DNA of 35,759 nt from NCBI GenBank assembly GCA_900316115.1, contig ONBN01000021.1, forward strand, positions 1-35,759, read 5' to 3'. Below are positions 15,845 through 25,520 of this stretch, one piece after another. Position numbers and translations under genes: made by a program. Origin of the DNA: an uncultured Eubacteriales bacterium. Its GTDB lineage: Bacteria; Bacillota; Clostridia; Lachnospirales; Lachnospiraceae. The notes under the pieces were generated by a model. It saw only the letters and a list, made by a program, of their open reading frames with translations. It ran no database searches and was not told the origin of the DNA. Within the stretch, counting starts at the first letter, position 1. Each line of letters begins with the position of its first letter.

Positions 15845-18307
15845 TCACATTTTTGTGTCTTTTTTATGAACAAAATATGTACATACTGTAAACATAAGAT
15901 AGAGCATCCAGAATACAGAACTTAGCAAAATTCCCTCTTTCAGAAGAGGTGCACGGTAAGTAAGAGTAAGTGTATGATCTCCTTCTTTTACGTTACATGC
16001 AAGGAATCCTAAGTCTCCTTTTTGCAGGTCAGTATCCTCTCCATCGATCTTAAGGCTCCATCCGTCTTCATAAGGGATCATAAAAAGCACATATCCTTCT
16101 GAAGCCGCCTGGATACTGCCTGTTACCAATGTATCCTTCTTGGGAGCATCCAGCACAACCTTTGATTCTTTCTTTGCCTGGGATTTTCCAAGCCCTGCTG
16201 CGCTTTCCCGGTTTTCTCCATCTTCCAGTACAATGGTATTGCTTAAAAATTTCTTCCTTGTCTTTTTATCTGCTGCACGCAGGCTGTTTTCTGATACAGT
16301 TTCATCATAAAACCTTGCCACATCACTTTCCCGCACATTCTGATACAGATACATACTGCCAAACTGACGGATCAGGGTATATTTACTGCTGTCCAGATTA
16401 CCGTCTTTGGAGATCAGATACCGGACGCCTGTAAATGCGGCAAACCAGTTGTTCATGGCATTGTCCCAGAAAGTATACCGGTTCCTGTCTGCATAATAAA
16501 AGCTTGGGATACAGGTATCTACAAAGTCTTTTACATTGCTGTTCATAACAGAATTATAGGTACTCACTCCCCGGTATCCCTGTGCAAGGGAATCCATGGA
16601 AATCGTTGCAGAAGAAAAATCCTTTTCCACACGATAAAAGCTTTTGTCTGTTTCTTTTAAATATTCCAGAATATCCTGGATATCCTGGCTGTAAAGCTCC
16701 CTGAAATATGCCTGGGGCTTGTCAATAAAATCCCTGGCCTGCTGCTCGGAAGGCTCCTCTACGATCTTTTCCAGATATTCATCTGTTACCTGAACAACCG
16801 TTTCTGCCGGTGTATCTTCTTTTTTCAGGGACATCCTGTCTTCATAACCAACATGACCTTCAGAGATCACATTCACAGCCATGGCAAAAGCCAGCAGACT
16901 GTAAAGCACCTGCCGCCCTTTCACTTTCAGCCGGTTCACTAGAAGAAGCACCGCCGCCATCACAGTTCCGGTGACAGCTGTTACCACTGCATTCTGCCTG
17001 TATTCAGCAAAAAGGCTGTCCTCATACCCCATTTTGCAGGCTCTGTACAAAAAGATACATACCAGAACCACACCTAAAATGCTGGCCTTCCCGCCTTTTT
17101 TCAGATAATCCCAGGTCCAGGCTGCTGCCAGAAGAATCATAGGAAGCAGAAGAAAAGTATATCTGTAGGTAACTGTAGCAAAAGCATTAAATGCATAACC
17201 GCCAACAGGGAAGATCACCAGAAGCAGCATAAACACAGCTGCCCCGTAAGCCGTCCTTCTGGTACGTTTTGACTCTTTGCTTTTCCAGAACAAAAGCAGG
17301 AACTGTACCACCAGGAAAACCGCCAGAACAGAAACGAACAGCACCGGATCCTCATAATAGTTCCAGAAGCCATAATATTTCTTGTCTCCCAGTTCCTGAA
17401 GGTTCTGGAAATTCGTGGAAAATGGGCGGATCAGAAGGGTTTCATAATATTCCGATTTGTTCAGTGTAAAGCATCTTTTTAAAAGATCCAGCAGGGTTCT
17501 TTTCTGTTCCACCCTGGAGGTTACATTTAAAAGAATCGAAGCCATAGGCAAAAATACTGCAAAGCTCATCCCAAGCCCCAGCAGCATAAGCCCACAGCCG
17601 CCAGCAAATTTCCCGATCCTCTGCCGGATGGTAAGCCCGTTCATGGAAATCACACGGAACAGAAGATACAGGCCGGTTCCTGCCAGGCACATGTATGTAA
17701 AATACACGCTGTAAATCCCGCAGAAAAATACCATCACAGGAAACAGCTTCCATTTCTTTTCTTTTCTTAAGAACTTCTCACAGAATAAAAGCAGCAGCGG
17801 GAAATACACAGTTACCATTCCAAACTGGTAATGCTGTCCCCACACAAGAAGATAGCCGCTAAGTCCATAAGCAAAACTGAACACAAATTTACTCTGCCTG
17901 CTAAGGGAAAATTCTGAAAGGAACCAGTAAAAGATCCATCCTGCTGCCAGGATCCTGCCGATCTGTATCCACACCAGAAAGAACAGCATGTATGCAGGTC
18001 CAAGGATCACACCCAGCGCATACAGTACCATCAGGGACGGATCAAACAGGTTCAGGTTGAACATGCTTGTACCAAAGCCATTGGTAAAATCCCACAGGGA
18101 AAAGATCCCTGCCCGAAGATGATTCACGATGGTGGCATAGTGCATGGTATACTGCTCCAGGGTATCTCCCCCTACATCACTGTACACCATCAGTTCATTT
18201 CCGAAAATGTAATTCCTGTAAACAACCAGGCCGCTGACAAATAATACCAGCAGGAGCAGAAGTCTTGTCTTCTGCTCCCGGCTTATTTTATTTATAAGTT
18301 TTTTCAT
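15845..18307 (-). CDS. YfhO-family multi-spanning membrane protein (GT-C type glycosyltransferase)
   Basis: YfhO proteins are large GT-C-like enzymes thought to add sugars from polyprenyl-phosphate donors to wall polymers such as lipoteichoic acid on the outer membrane face. The 820-residue protein begins with a membrane span (about 13-33), then the extracytoplasmic MVYSDVGGDTLEQY loop carrying acidic residues typical of the family, about ten further spans up to residue about 470, a large extracytoplasmic domain (about 500-780) and a final span (about 790-812). It is the last gene of the long glycan operon, 6 bases after the second tandem-GT2 gene. That context, with a polyprenyl-phosphate glycosyltransferase and two flippase-like proteins upstream, makes it the likely acceptor-side enzyme. 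Substrate unknown. Confidence 0.85.
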   Translation of the reverse strand: MKKLINKISREQKTRLLLLLVLFVSGLVVYRNYIFGNELMVYSDVGGDTLEQYTMHYATIVNHLRAGIFSLWDFTNGFGTSMFNLNLFDPSLMVLYALGVILGPAYMLFFLVWIQIGRILAAGWIFYWFLSEFSLSRQSKFVFSFAYGLSGYLLVWGQHYQFGMVTVYFPLLLLFCEKFLRKEKKWKLFPVMVFFCGIYSVYFTYMCLAGTGLYLLFRVISMNGLTIRQRIGKFAGGCGLMLLGLGMSFAVFLPMASILLNVTSRVEQKRTLLDLLKRCFTLNKSEYYETLLIRPFSTNFQNLQELGDKKYYGFWNYYEDPVLFVSVLAVFLVVQFLLLFWKSKESKRTRRTAYGAAVFMLLLVIFPVGGYAFNAFATVTYRYTFLLLPMILLAAAWTWDYLKKGGKASILGVVLVCIFLYRACKMGYEDSLFAEYRQNAVVTAVTGTVMAAVLLLVNRLKVKGRQVLYSLLAFAMAVNVISEGHVGYEDRMSLKKEDTPAETVVQVTDEYLEKIVEEPSEQQARDFIDKPQAYFRELYSQDIQDILEYLKETDKSFYRVEKDFSSATISMDSLAQGYRGVSTYNSVMNSNVKDFVDTCIPSFYYADRNRYTFWDNAMNNWFAAFTGVRYLISKDGNLDSSKYTLIRQFGSMYLYQNVRESDVARFYDETVSENSLRAADKKTRKKFLSNTIVLEDGENRESAAGLGKSQAKKESKVVLDAPKKDTLVTGSIQAASEGYVLFMIPYEDGWSLKIDGEDTDLQKGDLGFLACNVKEGDHTLTLTYRAPLLKEGILLSSVFWMLYLMFTVCTYFVHKKDTKM

Positions 18308-18312
18308 ATCAT

Positions 18313-20757
18313 TTAAATCCTCTTCAGGGAAAAATCCTGGCTCTTTAAAGTAAGATTTGGATTGTAGTAGGGATCTCCGTCACGAAGGATCTTTGGCCAT
18401 TTTTTCTCAAACACAGCCATTTCCCTGTTAAATCTGGCCACCTTTTCAGGTGTGTCCTCAAGGCCTCTTGATTTTGACTCATAATGATACAGCTCTGCAT
18501 AAGGATTGTATACGATCAGATAACCGGCCTTCCGCAGCTTCAGGCAGAAATCAATATCATTAAATGCAACTGCCAGTTCCTCGCTTAAGCCTCCAACCTT
18601 TTCAAAGGCTTCTTTTTTTACCATCATACAGGCTGCTGTAACAGCACTGTAATCCTGGGCACAGATGATCCTGTGGCAATAGCCTGTAGTCCCTCTTGGC
18701 TGCATCACAAAGCAGTGTCCTGCAATCCCGCCAAAGCCGATCACCACTCCTGCATGCTGGATGGTATCGTCCTCATAATAAAGCCTTGCGCCTACAGCGC
18801 CAACATCTTGGTGCATGCAATAGCCAAGCAGTTCCTCCAGGCAGTCCGGATTAATGATCTCCGTATCGTTATTCAAAAGCAGGAAATATTCTCCCCTTGC
18901 ATATTTTGCGCCAAAGTTATTAATTGCCGAGAAATTAAACGGGCCATCCCAGTACACTACCCTGGCTTTTGGATTTTCCTTTTCCAGATCCTTGTAATAC
19001 TGGAAGGTAGCCGGATCTGTACTGTTATTTTCAACGATCACATACTCGTAATTCTTATAGGTAGATTTACTGTCAATCGCATCCATGCACCGTTTCAGAT
19101 CATCAATATGATCTTTATTCGGAATAATGATGGAAATTAACGGATCCCTGTCACGAAGGAAGCTGGTGCGGTAAAGCCCTGGGAACTCTCCCGGAAATAC
19201 CTGCGCCTGAATGCCAGTACGCTCGTAATGGGCTTCAATGGCCCTTTTCCCTGCTTCAAAAGCATAGCCCTTACTTTCCGGGTTCTCTGCTGTGGAATCC
19301 TCATGACACCTCCAGTGGTACAGGATCTTGGGAATATGATAAATCTCTTCATCCTGCACTGCCTCCACACACCGGAATACAAAATCGTAATCCTGAGCTC
19401 CGTCATAGGCACTGCGAAGCATGCCCACCTGAGCCAGAAGCTCTTTATCTACCACAAATAAATGGCAGATATAATTTACTGTGCACAGAAGATCCGGGTT
19501 ATAATCCGGCTTAAAATGAGGCTGGAAAAACTTATGTCCGTCCATGGACATTTTGTCCTCATCAGAATAAAGCACCCGTACTCCAGGATGTTCATTTAAA
19601 GCCTTTACACAGGAAAAAAGTGCATGTGGGGTCAGCTCATCATCATGGTCTGCAAATGCAATAAAATCTCCCTGTGCCATAGCCAGTGCCTGATTGGTAT
19701 TTTCAGAGATCTGAAGTGGCTTTTCACTGAAAACCACCTTGATCCGTTCATCCTGGGCCGCCAGTTCCTGCAGCAGCTTCCTGATTGGAGAATCTGCTCC
19801 GCTTCCATCAGAAATACAAAGCTGCCAGTTTGGATATGTCTGCTCCTTTACACACTCCACCAGCCTGCGAAGATACTTTTCCGGTGTTTTGTAGGCAGGA
19901 ACCACAATAGAGATCATTGGCTGGAAATCAAACTTTGTCCTGCGTTCCTTTTCCAGTTCCCCTTTTGTGGGAAGGTGTCTTTCAATCCATTTGGAATAAG
20001 GGATCTCCCTGGTGGAAACGGTTTTCACCTTGGACACCGTCTTGTTCCATAATGCGGCAGGTCCCTGATATTTCAGATACTTCATGCCCTTTTTCGCATA
20101 CTTTTCCACCTTGTTTGCAAGGATCACCGGTTTCTGCAGATGCACCACATAAACCGATTTTTTACCCTTGCATTCAAATACAAGATATAGCACTTTTCCG
20201 GAAAATCCGGTTACTTCTGCAAAAAAGCCAGTCTTTCCCGGATCCACGGCTTCTTCATAAAGCTGCTCCACATCTACCCTTGCAGTCCTCTGGATATCTG
20301 CATGGACAGGCTTTTTATTTTCATCAAAAATATGGACAGAAACCGGTCCGTCCGCAATGGTCCAGCCTCTTAACCGGACACAGCCAGCCTGTACCTTTTC
20401 TTCTTCCATATAATACTGGGGCTTTCCTCTTTTTTTCTCCAGATCCTTCACAGGAATGGAAAACCACAGTTCTTTCTTATCCGGTGTGTCCGCATAGATC
20501 TTCAGCTTATGATAACCGCTAAGATCCTGTGGAAGCTGTACTGTTGCTGTGATCCTCTCTCCACGGATCCTGTCCGGATCCTTGAAACGCTCCATGGCGC
20601 TTACGATCTCCAGCTTCTGGATATCTGCCTTTAACTGGCTGTTATCAAGAAAAGCCAGCATTTTCCCCTCTTTGGGCCAGGTTCCCTGAAGAACATACCG
20701 GGTCTGATCCTGTAAATGGAACCGCTCTTTTGTTACCTCAAATATTTCCTTATACAT
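18313..20757 (-). CDS. Large tandem-domain family 2 glycosyltransferase with N-terminal beta-rich modules
   Basis: An 814-residue cytoplasmic enzyme. Residues about 1-215 hold beta-rich modules with no catalytic motif, including a GWTIADGPVSV segment. A basic lead-in (KYLKYQGPAALW, about 226-237) is followed by GT2 domain 1 from about 281 (ISIVVPAYKTP; metal site ADHDDEL at 369-375) and GT2 domain 2 from about 540 (ISIIIPNKDHIDD; LLLNNDTEI near 625). It probably adds two residues or builds a repeating linkage on a lipid-linked chain. It is a close paralogue of the proteins at 10230-12095 and 20759-23281. Its ATG follows the previous stop by one base (TAAAATG), so translation is probably coupled. 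Confidence 0.9.
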   Translation of the reverse strand: MYKEIFEVTKERFHLQDQTRYVLQGTWPKEGKMLAFLDNSQLKADIQKLEIVSAMERFKDPDRIRGERITATVQLPQDLSGYHKLKIYADTPDKKELWFSIPVKDLEKKRGKPQYYMEEEKVQAGCVRLRGWTIADGPVSVHIFDENKKPVHADIQRTARVDVEQLYEEAVDPGKTGFFAEVTGFSGKVLYLVFECKGKKSVYVVHLQKPVILANKVEKYAKKGMKYLKYQGPAALWNKTVSKVKTVSTREIPYSKWIERHLPTKGELEKERRTKFDFQPMISIVVPAYKTPEKYLRRLVECVKEQTYPNWQLCISDGSGADSPIRKLLQELAAQDERIKVVFSEKPLQISENTNQALAMAQGDFIAFADHDDELTPHALFSCVKALNEHPGVRVLYSDEDKMSMDGHKFFQPHFKPDYNPDLLCTVNYICHLFVVDKELLAQVGMLRSAYDGAQDYDFVFRCVEAVQDEEIYHIPKILYHWRCHEDSTAENPESKGYAFEAGKRAIEAHYERTGIQAQVFPGEFPGLYRTSFLRDRDPLISIIIPNKDHIDDLKRCMDAIDSKSTYKNYEYVIVENNSTDPATFQYYKDLEKENPKARVVYWDGPFNFSAINNFGAKYARGEYFLLLNNDTEIINPDCLEELLGYCMHQDVGAVGARLYYEDDTIQHAGVVIGFGGIAGHCFVMQPRGTTGYCHRIICAQDYSAVTAACMMVKKEAFEKVGGLSEELAVAFNDIDFCLKLRKAGYLIVYNPYAELYHYESKSRGLEDTPEKVARFNREMAVFEKKWPKILRDGDPYYNPNLTLKSQDFSLKRI

Positions 20758-20758
20758 T

Positions 20759-23281
20759 TTAAACCTCTCTTAAGGAACAGTCTCCTTCTGTCACTGATAA
20801 ATTCGGGCTGTAATAAGGATCTCCCTTGACCAGCTCCGCCTCCCACTTTTTCTCAAAAAGCCGGGTTTCTTTCTTAAATCGAAGCTGTTTCTCCGGTGTA
20901 TCCTCCATTCCTCTTGACTTGGACTCATAATGATACAGCTGTGCATAAGGGGTAAATACCACCTTTTTCTTCTGCTGCCCAAGCTTCATACAGAAATCAA
21001 TATCATTAAATGCAACTACAAATTCAGGATCAAAGCCGTTTACAAGCTGGAAATCCTCTTTCTTTACAAGCATACATGCAGCTGTCACTGCACTGTACTC
21101 CTGAACACTTACCAGTCTGCCCATGTATCCGTCCTCATTCCCGGATGCTCTGCAGAAAACATGTCCTGCAATGCCTCCAAGGCCAATGACCACACCTGCA
21201 TGCTGGATAGTATCATCCGGGTAAAACAGCTTTGCACCTACTGCTCCAACATCCTTCTGCTGACAGATCATCAGCATTTCCTGGATCCAGTCCGGAGTAA
21301 GCACTTCCACATCATTATTCAGGAACAGGAAGTACTCTCCTTTTGCCTGTGCTGCTGCAAAATTATTGATCGCTGAAAAGTTAAATCCTTCTTTCCAGGT
21401 GAGAAGCCTTACAAAAGGATATTTTTTTACCATTTCCTGATAATATTCAAAGGTTTCCGGACAGTCGCTGTTATTCTCCGCAACCAGTACTTCATAATTG
21501 GGATAAGTGGTTTTCTTATCAATAGAATAAAGGCATAACTCCAGATCCTTTATATGGTCTTTATTAGGAATGATAATGGAGATCAGTGGCTGCCCCTGGA
21601 TCTTCACCCTGCTTCTGTACCAGCCTGGACGCTCTGTCATCTCTACTTCTGCAGAAATCCCCATCCTCTTATAATGGGCTTCCAGTGCCCGCTTCCCTGC
21701 CTCGTATGCATAAACCTTGCTTGCAGGGTCTGCTGCTGTTGACTCCATATGGCATCTCCAGTGGTACAGCACCCTGGGAATGTGCACAATGTTTTCTGCT
21801 CTTTCACAGCACCTCAGGATCAGATCATAATCCTGTGCACCATCGTAATCGGCAGAGAAAAGGCCAACCTGCTTCAGAAGTTCCTTTTTTACCACAAAAA
21901 TATGGCAGATATAATTATTTTCCCTTAAACGGAAAAGATTGTAATCCGGCTTAAAATTCGGTTCAAAATAATGGGCACCATCCATACTGATCTTATCTTC
22001 ATCTGTATAAAGCACATCTGCCTGACAGCCGCCATTTTGAAGGCTTTCGTTAATAGCCTTTACAATATGGAAAAGTGCATCCGGCGCAACCACATCATCA
22101 TGGTCTGCAAGAAGGATATAGTCCCCTTTTGCCATTTTGACTGCTGCATTGGTATTCTGGGAAATCCCCCCGTTTTTTTCCAGCTTTTTATAGCAGATCC
22201 TTGGCTCCCTGCCATAATGCTTACGGATATAGGCGGTGATCTCATCTCCTGTGCTGCCGTCAGCCAGGCATAGCTGCCAGTTTTTATAGGTCTGCTTTAT
22301 TATAGAATCCACTGCCTCTTTCAGATAAGGCAATGGAGTATTATAAAGAGGGATCACAATGCTGATCTTTGGCTCATAAGAAAAATGATTTTTCCGCTGG
22401 GCTGCCAGTTCTCTTCTCCCTGCCCTGTGACGCATCAGCCACTGCTCATAATCGCCGGTCACGATCCCGGCCTTTGCATCCACATATTTTAAAAATCCAC
22501 GGATTCCTTTTTTTCGCAGGCAATCCAGGTTCTCTTTACGGTTCTCCCAGGCCAGCACCTTTCTGCGCCTGCCTGCCGGTGAATTTTCTGCCTGAAGCTT
22601 TTTCAGGTCGATCTCCACCTGTTTTCGGATCTCTTCGTCTCCTGTATTTCCAAGGAAAACCAGCACCAGCCTGCCTCCCGGCACATCTGCCAGCTTACCG
22701 CTGATCTGGAAGCCCAGTTCTTTTTCTTTATATTCAGCCCCAAGTTCCAGGCTTTCCACCACATCCGGTCTGCGGCCACGGGTCAGTTTTAAGGGCACTG
22801 GATTCCCTTTGCCATCCTGCATCAGGATCTGATCCGTGCCTTTCTGGCAAAGTACCCAGCCTTCTGCGGCGATCATAGTGCGGTACAGCACCTCCTGCCG
22901 GTCTATATGCACCTCCATCATCTGATCCTTACAGAAATCATGGATCTGCTGCGGATCGGCTTCCCACAAAATAGCTTTTTCACTTCCGTCTGTAGCTGCA
23001 AGCATCAGCTTTTCATGCTTCTTTACAAGTCCCTTTGCATCCGGGATCCTGATGGAAAAACCGCAGTTCTTTGTACCGGTGATCCCCGGATATCCAGCTT
23101 CCACATCCGACCTTGCAAAGCGTACCGGCTCCTCTAAAGGAAGCTGCTCCCCTTTGGGATCCGTAAGTTCAAAATGTAAAGGCTGACCTTCCCTGTGAAA
23201 AGCCCATCCCTCCAGGATCAGGGATTTTTCATTCTGATCCTGATATTTACGGTCATCTATACTCCATATCAACTGTTCCAT
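20759..23281 (-). CDS. Large tandem-domain family 2 glycosyltransferase with N-terminal beta-rich modules
   Basis: An 840-residue paralogue of the neighbouring 814-residue enzyme, with the same layout. The N-terminal 230 residues are beta-rich (opening LIWSIDDRKYQ and SLILEGWAFHREGQPL, with a second similar module near 118-230). A basic linker follows, then GT2 domain 1 near 305 (ISIVIPLYNTP; LADHDDVV) and GT2 domain 2 near 570 (ISIIIPNKDHIKD; LFLNNDVEVL; VAFNDIDFCMKL). Both catalytic domains keep their metal-binding and base motifs, so both look active. The N-terminal modules may bind growing chain or partner proteins; that is a guess. It lies 5 bases after the methyltransferase-kinase gene in the same operon. 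Confidence 0.9.
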   Translation of the reverse strand: MEQLIWSIDDRKYQDQNEKSLILEGWAFHREGQPLHFELTDPKGEQLPLEEPVRFARSDVEAGYPGITGTKNCGFSIRIPDAKGLVKKHEKLMLAATDGSEKAILWEADPQQIHDFCKDQMMEVHIDRQEVLYRTMIAAEGWVLCQKGTDQILMQDGKGNPVPLKLTRGRRPDVVESLELGAEYKEKELGFQISGKLADVPGGRLVLVFLGNTGDEEIRKQVEIDLKKLQAENSPAGRRRKVLAWENRKENLDCLRKKGIRGFLKYVDAKAGIVTGDYEQWLMRHRAGRRELAAQRKNHFSYEPKISIVIPLYNTPLPYLKEAVDSIIKQTYKNWQLCLADGSTGDEITAYIRKHYGREPRICYKKLEKNGGISQNTNAAVKMAKGDYILLADHDDVVAPDALFHIVKAINESLQNGGCQADVLYTDEDKISMDGAHYFEPNFKPDYNLFRLRENNYICHIFVVKKELLKQVGLFSADYDGAQDYDLILRCCERAENIVHIPRVLYHWRCHMESTAADPASKVYAYEAGKRALEAHYKRMGISAEVEMTERPGWYRSRVKIQGQPLISIIIPNKDHIKDLELCLYSIDKKTTYPNYEVLVAENNSDCPETFEYYQEMVKKYPFVRLLTWKEGFNFSAINNFAAAQAKGEYFLFLNNDVEVLTPDWIQEMLMICQQKDVGAVGAKLFYPDDTIQHAGVVIGLGGIAGHVFCRASGNEDGYMGRLVSVQEYSAVTAACMLVKKEDFQLVNGFDPEFVVAFNDIDFCMKLGQQKKKVVFTPYAQLYHYESKSRGMEDTPEKQLRFKKETRLFEKKWEAELVKGDPYYSPNLSVTEGDCSLREV

Positions 23282-23285
23282 CCGG

Positions 23286-25520
23286 TTACTCCTGCTTCTT
23301 TGATGAAGCCCCTTTCCCTTCTGGCTTCAGCTTTCTGTATAACTTCCATGCCTTTGTATTTTCCATTTCATGGATCTGGGTTTCTTTCTGCTTCAGCTGT
23401 GCCTTCAGATCCTGGATCTGTGCGTTCTTTTCATTTTCTTCCTGTGCAAATCTGCCCCAGAATTCCTTTACTGCTTCCTGCTCCTTTAAAGCCTCCAGCT
23501 CCAAAGTCAATATCTCCGCTTCCCGTGGCACATTTTCCAGAATGATCTGAGGATCTCCGCCTCCAAAATAATAGCGGTTATCCCCAAGTGCAAATCCATT
23601 GGTATGGAAAGAAGCCCTTCCCAGATCTCTCCAGCGGATCCTGCAGATTTTAAAGCCTCCTGGCACTTCTCCAGGATCAAGACGCATCCGCCTTGTGCCT
23701 GCAGGTACAGGGATATCGATCCGGATCCCTCTTCTTGTCATAGGATACTTAAAGGAATCTCTTTCCAGGAAATCCTGTCCTCGATCAAAAAATACCTGAA
23801 GCTTTCTCTCATCCCCACAGCCACGGATCCTGTCATAATATTCCATTACATCCAGCTTTCCTGGGGAAATCTCATCATACAGGGACAGCATTGGGATATG
23901 CTTCCCAACCATGTATTTCTGGAAATGCTGTTCCATCTTTTCGTAAATATCCAGTTCTTCCTTACTGATCCCTGCCTTTTCGTAAAGACCTCTGTTTTTC
24001 AATACATGTCGCTTTCCATCGCTTTCCAGATAATAATGGATCATCCGGTACATGATAAAGTGTGCCGGCACGCAAAAATCAAAGGTCCACTCATAGTCGA
24101 GCACCCAGTCCCTGTCTTTGCCAAGAAGGATATTGGCTGGCACAAGGTCAATGTCTGCAAGGTTTCCACCCTTTAATCCGGTTGGAAGTCCCGCCTGCCC
24201 GAAGACCTGTATAAACTCCGGTGATTCCTTAAAATCCTGGCTGCTATACAGTCTTTCCACTTTATGAAGGTAAGTAAATAAAAGGCTTTCTGCCTCTTCC
24301 ATCTGCCCTGCTTCCAGAAGAGTATCCAGCTTTTCCTCCAGGGAAATCCCTTCCAGATATTCCAGCTTTACCCCATTTGACGCTTTTTCGCACCAGTTGA
24401 CATAAAGTCCTTCTTTTTCAAAAAGCGGGGCAAGAGCCTGGGCTTTGTCATAAATATTACTTACATGCGCCTGTGCTTTTGGCTCTGCCGGAAGCTTCTG
24501 TACATAACGGCTGCCACCCGGTTTCTGGCAGATCTCAGTAAGAATATTGAATCTTGGATCTCTCTCATTGGAATATTTGATATACGCTGTGTCAGTTTCA
24601 AATTTCTCCTGGCCGATCACTACCAGGAAGGAATTGGCAAACTGGGGATACAGATCATTGTCCAGAATGGAATCATACACTGCGGATTCCTGGAAAAGAT
24701 CCATACGCAGCCTGTCAAAATTGTATTCCGTGCGGTTTAATTCCCCATGCCTTGGCAGTCTTCTGTCTGAATAAATGGTCATAGGGAATTTGTAATCCGG
24801 GAATGGATAATACCAGGTGCTTTCAAAACCGCCAGCTTCCTGGAAGATATGTTTCAGTTCTTTTACGGTAAAGGTCTTTACGCCTTTGGTGGAAGGATAC
24901 CCTTCTATCCCTTCAAATAAAGTACCAAAATGATCCTCTGTACATCCTGCCCAGTATTTCAGTCCAAACCGGTTCTCAATGGCGATCAGGATCTTGCCCT
25001 CAGGCTTCAGATGCTTCCGGATGATCTTCAGGAAATCCACATAAGGATCCTGGCTCTGGATATAGGCCTCTCCATATTCAAATACACCTATCAGGGTAAT
25101 GTAATCATATTTCTCTGTCAGGGTCTTTTCCACATCCTGGAAATTTCCCACCAGGATCTTCAGATTCTCACTGTCCCTGTGTCTCCACGCATTGATCTCG
25201 CTGCGCTTCATGGACAAGTCGATACAGGTCACTTCCCCGGCTCCGCCAAGAAGGGCGCCTGTTACAGCCCCACATCCGGAACCGATCTCCAGCACCTTTT
25301 CCTTTCCTGTAAAAGGCAGCCAGCTTAAGATATTCTCCCTGATATGGGAAAAATGATAGAGAATCGGCCAGCTTTTCTTTTCCCCGATCACCTTATTAAA
25401 TCTGTCCGGGCTTACGCTTCTGGCAATCTCCAGCATCTCATCTTCAATCGCACCGTCTGTATATAAATCTCTGCCCTGATAGCAGGTATCATCCAGGATC
25501 ACATTGCCGATCTTCCTCAT
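23286..25520 (-). CDS. Methyltransferase-kinase-coiled-coil fusion, WbdD-like chain terminator candidate
   Basis: A 744-residue multidomain protein. Residues about 45-190 form a class I SAM methyltransferase (motif I VLEIGSGCG at 76-84, CIDLS near 99-103, GVFEYGEAY near 145-153). Residues about 310-500 look like an APH-type kinase fold: a hinge-like LEYLEGISLEEKL near 387-399, a catalytic-loop-like DIDLVPANILL with Asp458 and Asn463, and LDYEW with Asp475. A beta-rich segment (about 598-670) and a heptad-like coiled coil (about 672-722, EENEKNAQIQDLKAQLKQ) finish the protein. This order matches WbdD, which phosphorylates and methylates the O9a polymannose end and sets length with its coiled coil. 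The start overlaps the stop of the Wzt-like gene (ATGA), supporting a link to export. The kinase assignment rests on motifs only. Confidence 0.72.
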   Translation of the reverse strand: MRKIGNVILDDTCYQGRDLYTDGAIEDEMLEIARSVSPDRFNKVIGEKKSWPILYHFSHIRENILSWLPFTGKEKVLEIGSGCGAVTGALLGGAGEVTCIDLSMKRSEINAWRHRDSENLKILVGNFQDVEKTLTEKYDYITLIGVFEYGEAYIQSQDPYVDFLKIIRKHLKPEGKILIAIENRFGLKYWAGCTEDHFGTLFEGIEGYPSTKGVKTFTVKELKHIFQEAGGFESTWYYPFPDYKFPMTIYSDRRLPRHGELNRTEYNFDRLRMDLFQESAVYDSILDNDLYPQFANSFLVVIGQEKFETDTAYIKYSNERDPRFNILTEICQKPGGSRYVQKLPAEPKAQAHVSNIYDKAQALAPLFEKEGLYVNWCEKASNGVKLEYLEGISLEEKLDTLLEAGQMEEAESLLFTYLHKVERLYSSQDFKESPEFIQVFGQAGLPTGLKGGNLADIDLVPANILLGKDRDWVLDYEWTFDFCVPAHFIMYRMIHYYLESDGKRHVLKNRGLYEKAGISKEELDIYEKMEQHFQKYMVGKHIPMLSLYDEISPGKLDVMEYYDRIRGCGDERKLQVFFDRGQDFLERDSFKYPMTRRGIRIDIPVPAGTRRMRLDPGEVPGGFKICRIRWRDLGRASFHTNGFALGDNRYYFGGGDPQIILENVPREAEILTLELEALKEQEAVKEFWGRFAQEENEKNAQIQDLKAQLKQKETQIHEMENTKAWKLYRKLKPEGKGASSKKQE

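Noticed and set aside
15816..15900. Promoter for the riboswitch transcript
   Set aside because: Several -10-like hexamers occur in this AT-rich stretch but none has a convincing -35 box at the right spacing.
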